From Acidiferrobacteraceae bacterium (GTDB taxonomy: Bacteria > Pseudomonadota > Gammaproteobacteria > Acidiferrobacterales > Acidiferrobacteraceae), in NCBI GenBank assembly GCA_027343725.1, contig DAHWKH010000089.1, positions 1 to 22,428 on the forward strand: a stretch of DNA of 22,428 nucleotides. Direction: 5' to 3'. The notes beneath the pieces were generated by a model. It saw only the letters and a program-made list of their open reading frames with translations. It ran no database searches and was not told the DNA's origin. Positions 1 through 8,327 of the stretch are shown here, in pieces (position 1 is the first letter of the stretch; every line of letters starts with the position of its first letter). The position numbers and the translations under genes were made by a program.

Positions 1-2
1 GC

Positions 3-215
3 GGCATTGCTATCGACATCGAGGCGTTCGATGAGCACGCCTTGGGCGAGGGCACCGGCGCCTCGGCGATGGCGTGCGTACGGGCGCGGGTCGCCGGCGA
101 TGCGACCGATGCGATCGCGTTCGCCGAGGATACGACCTCGGCCACCTTGCAGGCCGTCCTGTCGGCGGCCGGCCGGGCCTTCGCCCGGCGGGATGCGAGC
201 CGGCGCACGGCCTAG
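3..215 (+). CDS. leuA: 2-isopropylmalate synthase, C-terminal regulatory domain (5'-truncated by window)
   Basis: Only the last 70 residues are in the window, ending at the TAG at 213-215. The visible part has the layout of the C-terminal leucine-binding regulatory domain of type-2 LeuA: a DEHALGEGTGASAMACVR stretch, matching the usual EHALG-GxxAxAxAYV pattern, then TTSATLQAVLSAAGR, matching the family's I-x-x-ASLKAVxSAxNR ending. LeuA condenses acetyl-CoA with 2-ketoisovalerate in the first committed step of leucine synthesis, and this domain mediates leucine feedback inhibition. The WGVG-type motif usually found between the two stretches is replaced by AIAFAED, so the match is good but not perfect. 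The catalytic TIM barrel lies outside the window. A closely related acyl-transferring synthase (citramalate or homocitrate synthase) is the main alternative. Confidence 0.65.
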   Translation, partial: GIAIDIEAFDEHALGEGTGASAMACVRARVAGDATDAIAFAEDTTSATLQAVLSAAGRAFARRDASRRTA

Positions 216-310
216 GGCTTTAAGGATTCGGAAGGGTTGGGGCAACCGGTAGCGAGCGCGCCTGTTTGACCGCGGGCGGTTTGCGGTTTGATCATGATGA
301 CGGGGGTGTG

Positions 311-1156
311 ATGCGCGGGTTGATCGAGAGGCTGCGGGGTGTGGAGCGGGACATCGTCCAGGACCCCGGAAGCGACGGGGCGCCCTATTACGAGGCCCAG
401 GGCGCGGAAGTGGCGGTGTTCGAGGCCGCGTGGCAGCGGCGGTTGCCGGTGATGTTGAAGGGCCCGACCGGCTGCGGCAAGACCCGCTTTCTCGAATACA
501 TGGCCCACCGGCTCGGCCGGCCGCTCGTGTCGGTGTCGTGCCACGAGGACCTGACGAGCGCCGATCTCGTCGGCCGCTTCCTGCTCGAGGGTGAGTCGAC
601 AGTATGGCAGGACGGCCCGCTCACGCGCGCGGTCAAGGCCGGGGCCATCTGCTATCTGGACGAGATCGTCGAGGCGCGCACCGATTCGACCGTCATCATC
701 CACCCCCTGACCGACCATAGGCGCCGGTTGCCGCTCGAAAAGCGCGGACTGGAAATCGAGGCCCACGAGGACTTCCTGCTCGTCATCTCCTACAACCCGG
801 GCTACCAAACGGCGTTGAAGGACCTGAAGCCCTCGACCAAGCAACGCTTCATCGCCATCACCTTCGACTATCCGCCGGCCGCGATCGAGGCGCGCATCCT
901 CCAAAACGAGGTCAAGGGGCTCGCGGCGGATATCGCCGAGCGGCTCGTGGCGATCGCCTCCCAGGCACGGGCCCTGAAGGACCACGGGCTCGACGAGGCA
1001 AGTTCCACCCGCTCGCTCGTGTACGCGGGCGAGCTCATGAGCGCGGGCCTTGCGCCGCTGGCGGCCGCCGAGGCGGCGCTCATCAGCCCGCTCACCGATG
1101 ATCTGGAGCTCGCCGCGGCCTTGCGCGAGATCGTGGCCGCGCACTTGCCGGCATGA
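311..1156 (+). CDS. cbbQ: CbbQ, MoxR-type AAA+ ATPase of the Rubisco activase
   Basis: CbbQ is the hexameric AAA+ motor that, with CbbO, strips inhibitory sugar phosphates from Rubisco in the cytosol or on carboxysomes. The 281-residue product has Walker A GPTGCGKT (residues 51-58), Walker B ICYLDE (113-118) followed by the family-typical VEARxDSTVIIHPLTDHRR, sensor-1 ISYNPG (159-164) and an STKQRF arginine finger (175-180). These are diagnostic of CbbQ/NirQ/NorQ. I prefer the ATG at 311, which follows a GGGGGTG purine stretch. An in-frame TTG at 266 would add 15 residues of poor family likeness, and its TTGACC could equally be a -35 box. The stop overlaps the cbbO start (ATGA), so the two are translationally coupled. 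NorQ is the paralogous alternative, but it normally sits beside nitric-oxide reductase genes, none of which are here. Confidence 0.9.
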   Translation: MRGLIERLRGVERDIVQDPGSDGAPYYEAQGAEVAVFEAAWQRRLPVMLKGPTGCGKTRFLEYMAHRLGRPLVSVSCHEDLTSADLVGRFLLEGESTVWQDGPLTRAVKAGAICYLDEIVEARTDSTVIIHPLTDHRRRLPLEKRGLEIEAHEDFLLVISYNPGYQTALKDLKPSTKQRFIAITFDYPPAAIEARILQNEVKGLAADIAERLVAIASQARALKDHGLDEASSTRSLVYAGELMSAGLAPLAAAEAALISPLTDDLELAAALREIVAAHLPA

Positions 1157-3642
1157 GCGATTCGGGCGAGCTCGCGCTCGCGCTCGTGCAAAGCGAGCTC
1201 AAGGAGCTGAGCTTCGTCGCGCACCGCGACCTGAACGCCGCCCTGCCGGCAATCGAGCCCTACGGGATCGAGGCCACGGCCCTCTGGGCCGAGACCGGCC
1301 GCGATCTCTTCCTCTACGACCGCGACGCCGGCAAGGCCTTCCTGCGCCAAAGCCCCGAACTCGCGCGCGCGACATCCGTCGTGACCCCCTGGACACGCCA
1401 GGCGCGGGAGTTCCTGACGTTTCGGGGGTCGTGGAAGGCGCTGACGGCCTACCTCGAGCGCTTCGCCGAGGCGCAGGCGGCCTTCGGCGCCGAGCGCGCG
1501 CTGGCGTGGGGTGCGATCGGCCTCGATTGGGGCCGCAGGCACCTCGGCAGCGCCGAGATCTATTTCGCGACACCGGTTGCGGAACTCACCGACGGGCGCG
1601 GGTGGGACGGGGCCCGCGAGGTCCTCGATCCGCTGCAGGCGCTGGCCGCCGAACGCGGCCTCCTCCCGGGGCTCGCCTTGCCCGGTGCGATCAAGGTGCG
1701 CGCGTTGCTCGGACCCGACGCCTTGCGCCCGTGGCTCGCCCGCGGCGCCGAGGTCCTGAAGTCCGGACGGCTGCGCGGCGAGGCGTTTTTTCGGCTCGAG
1801 GGACCCGAGAGCGAGGAGGCCCTGCTCGCGGGCCTCCCGGGTTTCCGGACCCAGGAACACGAACGGTTCCTGGCCTTGCTGGCGCGCGCGGTGCTCGGGC
1901 AGGCACCACCTTTTGCCAGCGGCGGGTTGCGCTTCGGCGCACGCGCCTTCATCGAAACCGACGGGCGTACCCTCTTTTGGCCGCCGGCCTTCCCGAGCCG
2001 CGACGAGGCGATCGCGGCGCTTTTGCATCACGCGGGGCACTTGGCCTTCGGCAGTTACGACGAGCCGGCGCTCGAGGGGCTCTTTCGCGAGGCGGGCCTT
2101 GAGCACCCCCCGCTCGATTCCGACCAGCGCATCACCTGGCGCCCGTTGTTCGCGCTCTTCGGCGAGGACATGGTCCGCTTTCAGCTCCTGTTCGACCTGT
2201 GCGAGGACTTGCGCGTGGATGCGCGCGTGCAGGCGCGCTTCCCGCGTCACGTGCCGCGGCTTCTCGCCTTGGCGCATGTGCCGCCGACGGGCGCGGCTCG
2301 CCCTTATTACGAGGCTGCGCGTGCAAGTCTTGCCGGGCTTCTGGACGGTGGGCAGGAGACCGGGCGTTTCACGCCCTTGCTCGCGCCGGACGCCGATCTC
2401 GTCACGTCCTGGCGGGTCGCGCGCGCCTGGTACGAGGAGGGCGACATGCCCCCGCTCGCGCTCGCCGACCGGGCGCTCGCCTATCTCCCGGGCCGCTCGC
2501 CCAACAGCCAGCGGCCCGTCTATCCGCGCTCAAGGGGGGCGCGCGTAAACGAGGAGGTCGAAGAGGGCGGGGGCGCGGCGGCGGTTGAGAAGCGCGAGAC
2601 CAAGCCCGCCCCCGTCGGACCGGGACACGACCCGGATCTCGAGATCACCCCGGAGGATACCAGCGGGTCGGGGGGTCGCGTGGGCGTGGGGCGGCCGCAG
2701 CCCGCGGCCGTGTCCGGATACCGGCGCTCGTTGCTGCCCCCGGGCGAGGGACTGCCGTATCCCGAATGGGACTATCGCGAGAAGGCCTACCGCCGGGACT
2801 GGGCGCGGGTTCAGGAACGCGCCCTGATCGAGCGCGACGCGTCTTGTGCGCAGTCGCTTCTGGCCCAGCACGCGGGTGTCTTGCGGCGATTGCGGCGCGC
2901 CCTGCAGGCCGAGAAGCCGCGGCGCGCGAGCCCGCACCGGCGCCAGCTCGAAGGCGAGGAACTCGATCTCGACGCGACCGTGACCTACGTCGTCGATCGG
3001 CGCACGGGCGAGCGCCCGCAGCCCGCCGTCTATCGCAAGCGCCGCCCCAGCCAGCGCGACACCAAGGTCCTGTTGCTGGCCGATCTCTCGACCTCGATCA
3101 TGCAGGAGGCCGCCACCGGCGACGGGCGCGTCGTCGATCGCCTGAAGGCCGCGCTCTTGCTGTTTGCCTTGAGCCTCGAGGAGATCGGCGATGAATACGC
3201 GATCGCGGGATTTGCCTCGCGCTACCGAAACGCCGTGAGCTATTACCCCATCAAGACCTTCTCCGAGCGGCTCACGGCCGACACGCGCGCGGTTCTCGGC
3301 GGCCTCTCGGGCCGGCTCGCCACGCGCATGGGGGCCGCCATCCGCCACGCCTGCGCCCGCTTCGAGACATCCGGGGGGCGCCGCCTCTTGCTGCTCCTGT
3401 CGGACGGGCGTCCGGCCGATTACGACGACGGGGGCGATGAGCGCTATCTGCACGAGGACACGCGCATGGCGGTCAAGGAGGCCGCGGACCGCGGCGTGCA
3501 CGCCTTTTGCGTGACCCTCGATCCGGCCGGCGCCCCTTATCTCGAGCGCATCTTCGGGCGCGGTCACTACCTCATCATCGACACACTCGACGAGTTGCCG
3601 GCGAAGCTGCCCCAGATCTACCTCAAGCTTCGGCGGGCCTAA
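1153..3642 (+). CDS. cbbO: CbbO, von Willebrand A domain adaptor of the Rubisco activase
   Basis: This 829-residue protein fits CbbO, the large subunit that binds one edge of the CbbQ hexamer and tethers it to Rubisco. The C-terminal third is a von Willebrand A domain with a complete metal-ion (MIDAS) site: DLSTS with D644, S646 and S648; T724 in LATRMG; and D751 in LSDGRP. The N-terminal ~450 residues are alpha-helical and CbbO/NorD-like. Residues around 470-530 form a charged, glycine- and proline-rich linker. The start overlaps the cbbQ stop by 4 bp, so the two subunits are made together. No Rubisco gene is in the window. NorD is the family alternative, rejected because of the CbbQ-type partner and the carbon-uptake genes further along. 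Confidence 0.88.
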   Translation: MSDSGELALALVQSELKELSFVAHRDLNAALPAIEPYGIEATALWAETGRDLFLYDRDAGKAFLRQSPELARATSVVTPWTRQAREFLTFRGSWKALTAYLERFAEAQAAFGAERALAWGAIGLDWGRRHLGSAEIYFATPVAELTDGRGWDGAREVLDPLQALAAERGLLPGLALPGAIKVRALLGPDALRPWLARGAEVLKSGRLRGEAFFRLEGPESEEALLAGLPGFRTQEHERFLALLARAVLGQAPPFASGGLRFGARAFIETDGRTLFWPPAFPSRDEAIAALLHHAGHLAFGSYDEPALEGLFREAGLEHPPLDSDQRITWRPLFALFGEDMVRFQLLFDLCEDLRVDARVQARFPRHVPRLLALAHVPPTGAARPYYEAARASLAGLLDGGQETGRFTPLLAPDADLVTSWRVARAWYEEGDMPPLALADRALAYLPGRSPNSQRPVYPRSRGARVNEEVEEGGGAAAVEKRETKPAPVGPGHDPDLEITPEDTSGSGGRVGVGRPQPAAVSGYRRSLLPPGEGLPYPEWDYREKAYRRDWARVQERALIERDASCAQSLLAQHAGVLRRLRRALQAEKPRRASPHRRQLEGEELDLDATVTYVVDRRTGERPQPAVYRKRRPSQRDTKVLLLADLSTSIMQEAATGDGRVVDRLKAALLLFALSLEEIGDEYAIAGFASRYRNAVSYYPIKTFSERLTADTRAVLGGLSGRLATRMGAAIRHACARFETSGGRRLLLLLSDGRPADYDDGGDERYLHEDTRMAVKEAADRGVHAFCVTLDPAGAPYLERIFGRGHYLIIDTLDELPAKLPQIYLKLRRA

Positions 3643-3672
3643 GGGCCCCTTGCGGCCCTTCGGGCAAGGCCC
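3643..3672. terminator. GC-rich hairpin between convergent genes
   Basis: Just after the cbbO stop, CCTT (3648-3651) plus GCCC (3655-3658) can pair with GGGC (3662-3665) plus AAGG (3666-3669) around a TTC loop. The convergent AhpD-like gene ends 16 bp further on. Neither strand has a T-run, so this is at best a weak or Rho-assisted bidirectional terminator. Confidence 0.3.
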
Positions 3673-3687
3673 GGTCGGAGAGTGTTG

Positions 3688-4221
3688 TTAAAAGTCGCGC
3701 TCGATCTTGAAGGTGTTGAACACGATGTCGACGGCGGTGTTACGGGCGCCGTGCATGACGGCATCGAGCAGATCGCGATCGTCCCAGCCGAGCGCGCGCA
3801 GGGAGGCCACATCAGCCTCACCGACCGCATGGGGACGATCCATAGCCTTCAGCACGAACAGCAACAGGGCCCGGTCCTTGTCGTTGAGGGGCGCAGCCGC
3901 CGGATCGGCCTTGGTGGCCGCGACCTGGTCCGGTGTTTGCCCGCAGCTCCGGATCAAGAGGGCCTCGTTAAAGCCCACGCAATAGTCGCACTGGTTGGTT
4001 TTCGAGACCAACATCCGGATGGTTGCCAGGAGCGCTTGAGACAGCGTCGGGTGATCGCGGTAATAGCGCACCGAATCCCACTGTTGTGCGAGGATCTCGG
4101 GGCTTGGGCTGTAGAACTGCAGGGCGTTCGGGACGCGTCCGAAAAGCCGCGCGATCGCGCCGTAGGTTTTTGCGACGAATCCCGTGGCCGTCTCGGGGCT
4201 GTGTCTTGCGAGCAGTGTCAT
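3688..4221 (-). CDS. AhpD-like / carboxymuconolactone decarboxylase family CxxC protein
   Basis: The 177-residue product resembles the alkylhydroperoxidase D / carboxymuconolactone decarboxylase fold. The segment LVSKTNQCDYCVGFNEALL holds the redox-type CxxC pair, C78 and C81, at the usual place after a helix containing ...TIRMLVSKTN. In classical AhpD the second cysteine is soon followed by a histidine; here an asparagine stands near that place, so peroxidase activity cannot be assumed. The ATG at 4221 was chosen because it overlaps the TGA of the upstream TetR gene (ATGA) and leaves a normal family N-terminus. Longer in-frame readings would run inside the TetR gene. Its coupling to a repressor suggests an inducible stress or detoxification role. 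The substrate is unknown. Confidence 0.8.
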   Translation of the reverse strand: MTLLARHSPETATGFVAKTYGAIARLFGRVPNALQFYSPSPEILAQQWDSVRYYRDHPTLSQALLATIRMLVSKTNQCDYCVGFNEALLIRSCGQTPDQVAATKADPAAAPLNDKDRALLLFVLKAMDRPHAVGEADVASLRALGWDDRDLLDAVMHGARNTAVDIVFNTFKIERDF

Positions 4222-4862
4222 GAGGATGTCCTTCGTGTCGAAGTCTTCGTATCGGATGGCGCCGGGCGGGACAAGGTGCGCACGTAATCCCGCAATTGCC
4301 ACATGCATTGCCGGAAGACGCCCGCCGATTGCCGGTTTTTGGCGATCCCCCAGCACCCCTCCCAGGCGGCCACCATGAAGAGCGCCGCGCCCTCGCAATC
4401 GACGTCCGCGCGCAGGGTCCCCTGGCGTTGCGCCCCGGAGAGTGCTTCGTGCAAAACGGTCTGCCAGCGCGCGAGAATGGCCGCGAGGTGGTGGCGGAAT
4501 TCGTGATCCACGGGGCTCATCTCCTGCACCAGATTATTGAGCGGGCAGCCGCAACGGATCGTGTCCTCATCCCGGGTCCGCGCCCGGTCTTCGAGGATCT
4601 GGAGCAAGGCCGCAAGGGGGTCTTGGGCGTTTTGCAAAGGCTGAAACACGGCGGTCGCCAAACGCTCCTGAATCACTTCATCGATGACCGCGAGTCCCAG
4701 GGCGTGTTTGTTGGGGAAATGGTGATAGAGCGCGCCCTTGGTCAACCCGCTGTGACGTACGATCTCGGAGAGGCTCGCGGCCTGGAACCCCACGCGGTAG
4801 ATCTCGTCGAACGCGGCCTTGAGGAGGTTTTGGCGGGTGGCGTCCGGGGTATGTGCTCTCAT
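4218..4862 (-). CDS. TetR/AcrR-family transcriptional repressor
   Basis: A 214-residue TetR-type regulator. The N-terminal helix-turn-helix is clear: TRQNLLKAAFDEIYRVGF, then ASLSEIVRHSGLTKGALYHHF and PNKHAL (about residues 9-55), the standard TetR_N signature. The C-terminal ligand domain contains CGCPLNNLVQEMS, typical of the subgroup related to LmrA/YxaF-like regulators. The effector cannot be read from sequence. The start ATG at 4862 lies 7 nt after a -10 box, with no room for a Shine-Dalgarno sequence, and no good in-frame start exists downstream before the conserved helix. The downstream AhpD-like gene overlaps its stop codon and is its likely target together with itself, through the palindrome at 4871-4890. 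Confidence 0.92.
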   Translation of the reverse strand: MRAHTPDATRQNLLKAAFDEIYRVGFQAASLSEIVRHSGLTKGALYHHFPNKHALGLAVIDEVIQERLATAVFQPLQNAQDPLAALLQILEDRARTRDEDTIRCGCPLNNLVQEMSPVDHEFRHHLAAILARWQTVLHEALSGAQRQGTLRADVDCEGAALFMVAAWEGCWGIAKNRQSAGVFRQCMWQLRDYVRTLSRPAPSDTKTSTRRTSS

Positions 4863-4868
4863 AGGGCA

Positions 4869-4896
4869 ATCATACCGACCGGTAGGTATGTGTCAA
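4869..4896 (-). promoter_or_regulatory. Strong sigma-70 promoter of the TetR/AhpD-like operon
   Basis: Reading the minus strand, a perfect -35 TTGACA (4896-4891) is followed by a 16-nt spacer and a -10 TATGAT (4874-4869; 5 of 6 consensus bases). The predicted transcription start, about 7 nt downstream, coincides with the A of the TetR ATG at 4862, so the mRNA would be leaderless. The operator palindrome fills the spacer. Confidence 0.75.
4871..4890. promoter_or_regulatory. TetR-type operator palindrome
   Basis: A 20-bp inverted repeat centred on ACCGGT, reading CATACC-g-ACCGGT-a-GGTATG. Only one symmetric base pair is mismatched. This is the usual form of TetR/AcrR-family operators. It lies entirely between and over the -35 and -10 boxes of the repressor's own promoter, so binding would block RNA polymerase: negative autoregulation is the obvious inference. 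Confidence 0.8.
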
Positions 4897-4909
4897 GAGG
4901 GCACGGCCC

Positions 4910-6049
4910 TCACAGGCCCAAAGTGTGGCGGCGATCGAAGAGCGCAAAGCCGCGCAGGGGGATGGAGAGGTTGCGGGTGAAGGCGATGGCCTTGAAAAGC
5001 TCGCCCATCTCATGGGGCAGGGTGAGGCGCTTGATGGCCTGCAGGGCCTTAAGGTCCGTAGGTGCCTCTTCGGCAAGGCCCAATGCGAGCAGCAGGCCCG
5101 CCTGGCTCGTATAGCCGGCGATATCGAGCCCCAGGCGTGCGCCGGCCCGGGCCAGGGCCGTGAAGTCGACGTGCGCTGTGATGTCCTGGAGGCCCGGGAG
5201 GATCAGGGGATCGGGGTGCGCGTGCTGGCGGAAGTGGCACATCACGGTCCCGCCGCCGCGGTCGGGGTGATAGAACTCCGATTGCGGGAAGCCGTAGTCG
5301 ATTACGAGGATGAGGCCGGAATCGAGGTGTTCCGCGGCCCCGGCGAGCCAGTCCTCGGACGCGGGTGTGACCTCCGATTCGTAGCCCACGGGCAAGGCGA
5401 GGGGCGCCAAGCGCGCCTCCAGGGCCCTATCCCGCGGGCCCGGGACGAAGCCAAGACCGGTCTCGCTTGCGGCCACGTGGAGGGGGCGGATGCCGTCGGC
5501 CGTGACACGAAAGCGCGTGGTCGGCAGGGCATCGAGCAATTCGTTGGCGAGGATGATACGCGCCTTGACGCGCGGCCACTCGGCCACGATGTGGACACGC
5601 TCGCGCCACTGCGGCGCGGCGTGCGCGATCAGGGCCTGGGCGCGTTCGCGTAAGCCGGCGCTGCGTTCCACGAGCCAGTAGCGATCCGGCGCGGGTCCCG
5701 CGGGTTCGAGGGCCGTCAGGATGTCGAGCGCCAGGTGCCCCGTGCCGCCCCCGACCTCGATGACATCACCGCCGTGGTGTTCGAGGACCTGCGCGCATTG
5801 GCGCGCGAGCGCGCGTCCGAAGAGCGGGGACAGGGTCGGGGCGGTGATGTAGTCCCCGGGCTCTCCAAACACCGCCTGCCGGCTGTAATAACCGCTCTCG
5901 GGATCGTAGAGGACGCGCTCCATGTAGTCGATAAACGGCATCGGGCCGTTGTCCCGGATGTCGGCCGCGAGCCTGTGCACGTTTTCATCGAGCCGATCGC
6001 GTTCGGCGGCGCTCAAAGGGGCCCAGGAGGGCAGACTGCGGCTTGGCAT
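4910..6049 (-). CDS. MidA/NDUFAF7-like class I SAM-dependent methyltransferase (DUF185)
   Basis: A 379-residue member of the DUF185 / Methyltransf_28 family. Family landmarks appear in order: FIDYMERVLYDPESGYY (residues 39-55), GDYITAPTLSPLFG (65-78), the SAM-binding motif I VIEVGGGTGHLALDIL (96-111), ANELLDALP, and VIDYGFPQSEFYHPDRGGGT near the C-terminus. The eukaryotic relative NDUFAF7 dimethylates an arginine of a complex I subunit. The bacterial substrate is not generally established. I chose the ATG at 6049. A longer reading from 6109 would overlap the divergent SDR gene and adds 20 residues without family likeness. It is divergent from the SDR gene, with 50 bp between starts, an arrangement common in gammaproteobacteria. 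Confidence 0.88.
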   Translation of the reverse strand: MPSRSLPSWAPLSAAERDRLDENVHRLAADIRDNGPMPFIDYMERVLYDPESGYYSRQAVFGEPGDYITAPTLSPLFGRALARQCAQVLEHHGGDVIEVGGGTGHLALDILTALEPAGPAPDRYWLVERSAGLRERAQALIAHAAPQWRERVHIVAEWPRVKARIILANELLDALPTTRFRVTADGIRPLHVAASETGLGFVPGPRDRALEARLAPLALPVGYESEVTPASEDWLAGAAEHLDSGLILVIDYGFPQSEFYHPDRGGGTVMCHFRQHAHPDPLILPGLQDITAHVDFTALARAGARLGLDIAGYTSQAGLLLALGLAEEAPTDLKALQAIKRLTLPHEMGELFKAIAFTRNLSIPLRGFALFDRRHTLGL

Positions 6050-6099
6050 CGACTCGGGCCTCGGGTTATCGTCGCCATTTTGGCATAGGGGGAGGCCGG

Positions 6100-6837
6100 A
6101 TGCAGGCAAGCGAGCGCGTCGCGTTGCTCACAGGTTCCGCGCGCCGTCTCGGCGCCCACGTGGCGCGCCACCTGCACGGCCGCGGTCTGCGCCTGGTGTT
6201 GCATTACCGCAAGGCCTCGCAAGAGGCCTCGGCGCTGGCCGCGGAACTCGAGGCCGCGCGCCCCGGGAGTACCGCCTTGGTGGCGGCCGATCTGCTCGAC
6301 CCCGCGACACCGCAGCGCCTTGTCCGTGCCGCCCACGAGGCCTTCGGGCGCCTCGACTTCGTTATCAACAACGCCTCGAGCTTCTACCCCACACCCTTTC
6401 GCGAGGCCGGCCCCGACGCTTGGCAGGACCTCATGACGACCAATCTGCAGGCGCCGTTCTTTCTGATCCAGGCGGCGGCCTCCGTGCTCGCCGAACACCG
6501 GGGGGCGGTGGTGAACCTCGTCGATATCAACGCCGAACGCCCCTTGCCCGGCTATCCGATCTACAGCATCGCCAAGGCGGGCCTTGTGATGCTCACGAAG
6601 TCGCTTGCGCGGGAATTGGCGCCCGATGTGCGCGTCAACGCGATCGCCCCCGGGGCGATCCTGTGGGCCGAAGGCACCCCGGAGACGGCAAAGGAGCGCG
6701 CGATCGCCCGCATCCCCTTAAAGCGCCGCGGCGAGCCCGAGGACATCGCCCGCGCCGTGGCCTTTCTCTTGCTCGACGCCCCCTATATCACAGGCCAGGT
6801 GCTGACCGTCGACGGCGGCCGCTCGGTCGTCGCTTAA
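6100..6837 (+). CDS. Pteridine-reductase-type short-chain dehydrogenase (FolM/PTR1-like)
   Basis: A 245-residue NAD(P)H-dependent SDR, probably reducing dihydrobiopterin/dihydrofolate-type pterins in the cytosol. The cofactor motif is TGSARRLG (residues 11-18), the arginine-bearing variant seen in pteridine reductases, with NNASSF further on. The active site shows D142, Y155 and K159 (DINAERPLPGYPIYSIAK). The usual SDR serine is replaced by aspartate and the spacing D-13-Y-4-K matches PTR1. The ATG at 6100 has a good AGGGGGAGG ribosome site just upstream. Its TAA shares the bases TTAA with the stop of the convergent MFS gene. Proximity to folB supports a role in pterin/folate metabolism. Confidence 0.87.
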   Translation: MQASERVALLTGSARRLGAHVARHLHGRGLRLVLHYRKASQEASALAAELEAARPGSTALVAADLLDPATPQRLVRAAHEAFGRLDFVINNASSFYPTPFREAGPDAWQDLMTTNLQAPFFLIQAAASVLAEHRGAVVNLVDINAERPLPGYPIYSIAKAGLVMLTKSLARELAPDVRVNAIAPGAILWAEGTPETAKERAIARIPLKRRGEPEDIARAVAFLLLDAPYITGQVLTVDGGRSVVA

Positions 6838-8327
6838 GGGCGCCGGTCGCCCGGGGGCCGCGGCCCTCTTCCCGGCGGGGATCCCTCGTCCGACAACGAG
6901 CCCGCGATCGATTCGAGCGAGCGGCCCTCGGTGGCGAGCCCATAGCGCCATTCCGCGAGCGCCCCGAGCAGCATGAGGACCGCGCCCAGGACGTAACCCC
7001 AGAAGACACGGTCGCGCGAGCCGCTGGCGATCAAGACCCCGAGCAGGCTCGGTGCCACGACTCCACCGACCGCCGTGCCGAAGGCGAAGAACAGCGCGAT
7101 CGCGCTCGCGCGGATCTCGAGCGGGAAGCTCTCGCTCACCGTCAGATAGGCGGCACTCGCGCCCGCCGAGGCGAAGAAGAAGGCCGCGGCCCAGGCCCCG
7201 GTCTGCCCGGCGCCGCCCAAGAGGCTCCCGCGGAAGAGCCAGGCGGCGATCACCATGAGAATGCCGGATAGGGCGTAGGTGCCGGTGATCATCGGCCGGC
7301 GTCCGATGGTGTCGAAGAATCGCCCGAGGAGGGCCGCCCCGAGAAAATTGCTGAGCGCAAACGGCAACAGATAGGCGCCGACATCCGTCGCGCGCGCGTG
7401 ATAAAAGCGCACCAGCACGAGCGCGTAGGTGAAAAAGAAGGCGTCGTAGAAAAAGAGCTGGGTCACCATCAGCGTCGCGGCCAGGATGGCGCGTTTCCGA
7501 TAACGCCCGAGGATCACGCGCGGGGCGGTCAGAAAGCGCACCGGATAAGCCTGCCGGGCCTTGGCCGCCGAGCCGTCGTCGGCGGGGGGCGCGACTCCGG
7601 CACGGCGCTCGATGGACGCAACGATCGTATGTGCCTCGCGCACGCGCCCGCGGCTCATGAGCCAGCGCGGGCTCTCGGGGATGAAGCGGCGCAGGCGCAG
7701 CGCCATGAGCCCGAGGATCGCGCCCAGGCCGAAGGCCAGGCGCCAGCCGAGGGCCGGGGCGATCACGCCGCTATGGAGGATCACGAGACTCAAGGTCGAG
7801 GCGGCCGCCGAGCCGATCCAAAAGCTACCGTTCACCAGCAGATCGATGCGCCCGCGCCGGCGCGCCGGGATGAGTTCCTGGATCGCGGAATTGATGGCGC
7901 TGTATTCGCCGCCGATCCCGGCGCCCGTCAGGAAGCGAAAGACCGCAAAGCTCATGAGACTCCACGACAGGCCGGTGGCGGCGGTCGCGCCCATGTACAA
8001 AAGCAGGGTGGTGGTGAAGAGCCGCTTGCGTCCGTAGCGGTCGGCGAGGTAGCCGAACAAGAGGCTCCCGAGGACCGCGCCCACGAGGTAGGCGCTGGCG
8101 GCGACACCGATGTCGGGCGCCGACAAGTGCAGTGTCGCGCGCCTTTCGAGCAGCGCCGCGAGCGAACCCACGAGCGTGAACTCGAGACCATCGAGGATCC
8201 ACGCCACACCCAATGCCACGATGACCGTGAGGTGGAATCCGGACCATGGCAGGCGATCGAGCCGGCCCGGAATATCGTTTTTATCAACCTCGACGTATTG
8301 CGGTTTCTGTCCGGAGTCGGAAGACAT
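6834..8327 (-). CDS. Major facilitator superfamily transporter, sugar-porter-like
   Basis: A 497-residue inner-membrane carrier with about 12 hydrophobic segments in two halves. The first half carries motif A, GYLADRYGRKRLF, after the second helix, and the second half has the equivalent GRFFDTIGRRPMI. PESPRWL in the central loop region is a hallmark of the sugar porter / metabolite:H+ symporter group. Substrate is not predictable; organic acids, sugars and aromatic acids are all carried by relatives. It is unusual to find it between a pteridine reductase gene and folB, so a pterin/folate link is possible but only inferred. A TAGAAT hexamer lies 7 nt before the ATG on the minus strand (8340-8335), with no convincing -35 box and no clear Shine-Dalgarno sequence. 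Confidence 0.85.
   Translation of the reverse strand: MSSDSGQKPQYVEVDKNDIPGRLDRLPWSGFHLTVIVALGVAWILDGLEFTLVGSLAALLERRATLHLSAPDIGVAASAYLVGAVLGSLLFGYLADRYGRKRLFTTTLLLYMGATAATGLSWSLMSFAVFRFLTGAGIGGEYSAINSAIQELIPARRRGRIDLLVNGSFWIGSAAASTLSLVILHSGVIAPALGWRLAFGLGAILGLMALRLRRFIPESPRWLMSRGRVREAHTIVASIERRAGVAPPADDGSAAKARQAYPVRFLTAPRVILGRYRKRAILAATLMVTQLFFYDAFFFTYALVLVRFYHARATDVGAYLLPFALSNFLGAALLGRFFDTIGRRPMITGTYALSGILMVIAAWLFRGSLLGGAGQTGAWAAAFFFASAGASAAYLTVSESFPLEIRASAIALFFAFGTAVGGVVAPSLLGVLIASGSRDRVFWGYVLGAVLMLLGALAEWRYGLATEGRSLESIAGSLSDEGSPPGRGPRPPGDRRP

Noticed and set aside
266..310. TTG start for cbbQ
   Set aside because: The 15 added residues are not CbbQ-like, and the ATG at 311 has a better ribosome site and position. 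It remains possible.
868..3567. Long minus-strand and alternate-frame readings opposite cbbQ and cbbO
   Set aside because: GC-rich shadow frames; the plus-strand genes carry complete AAA+ and von Willebrand motifs.
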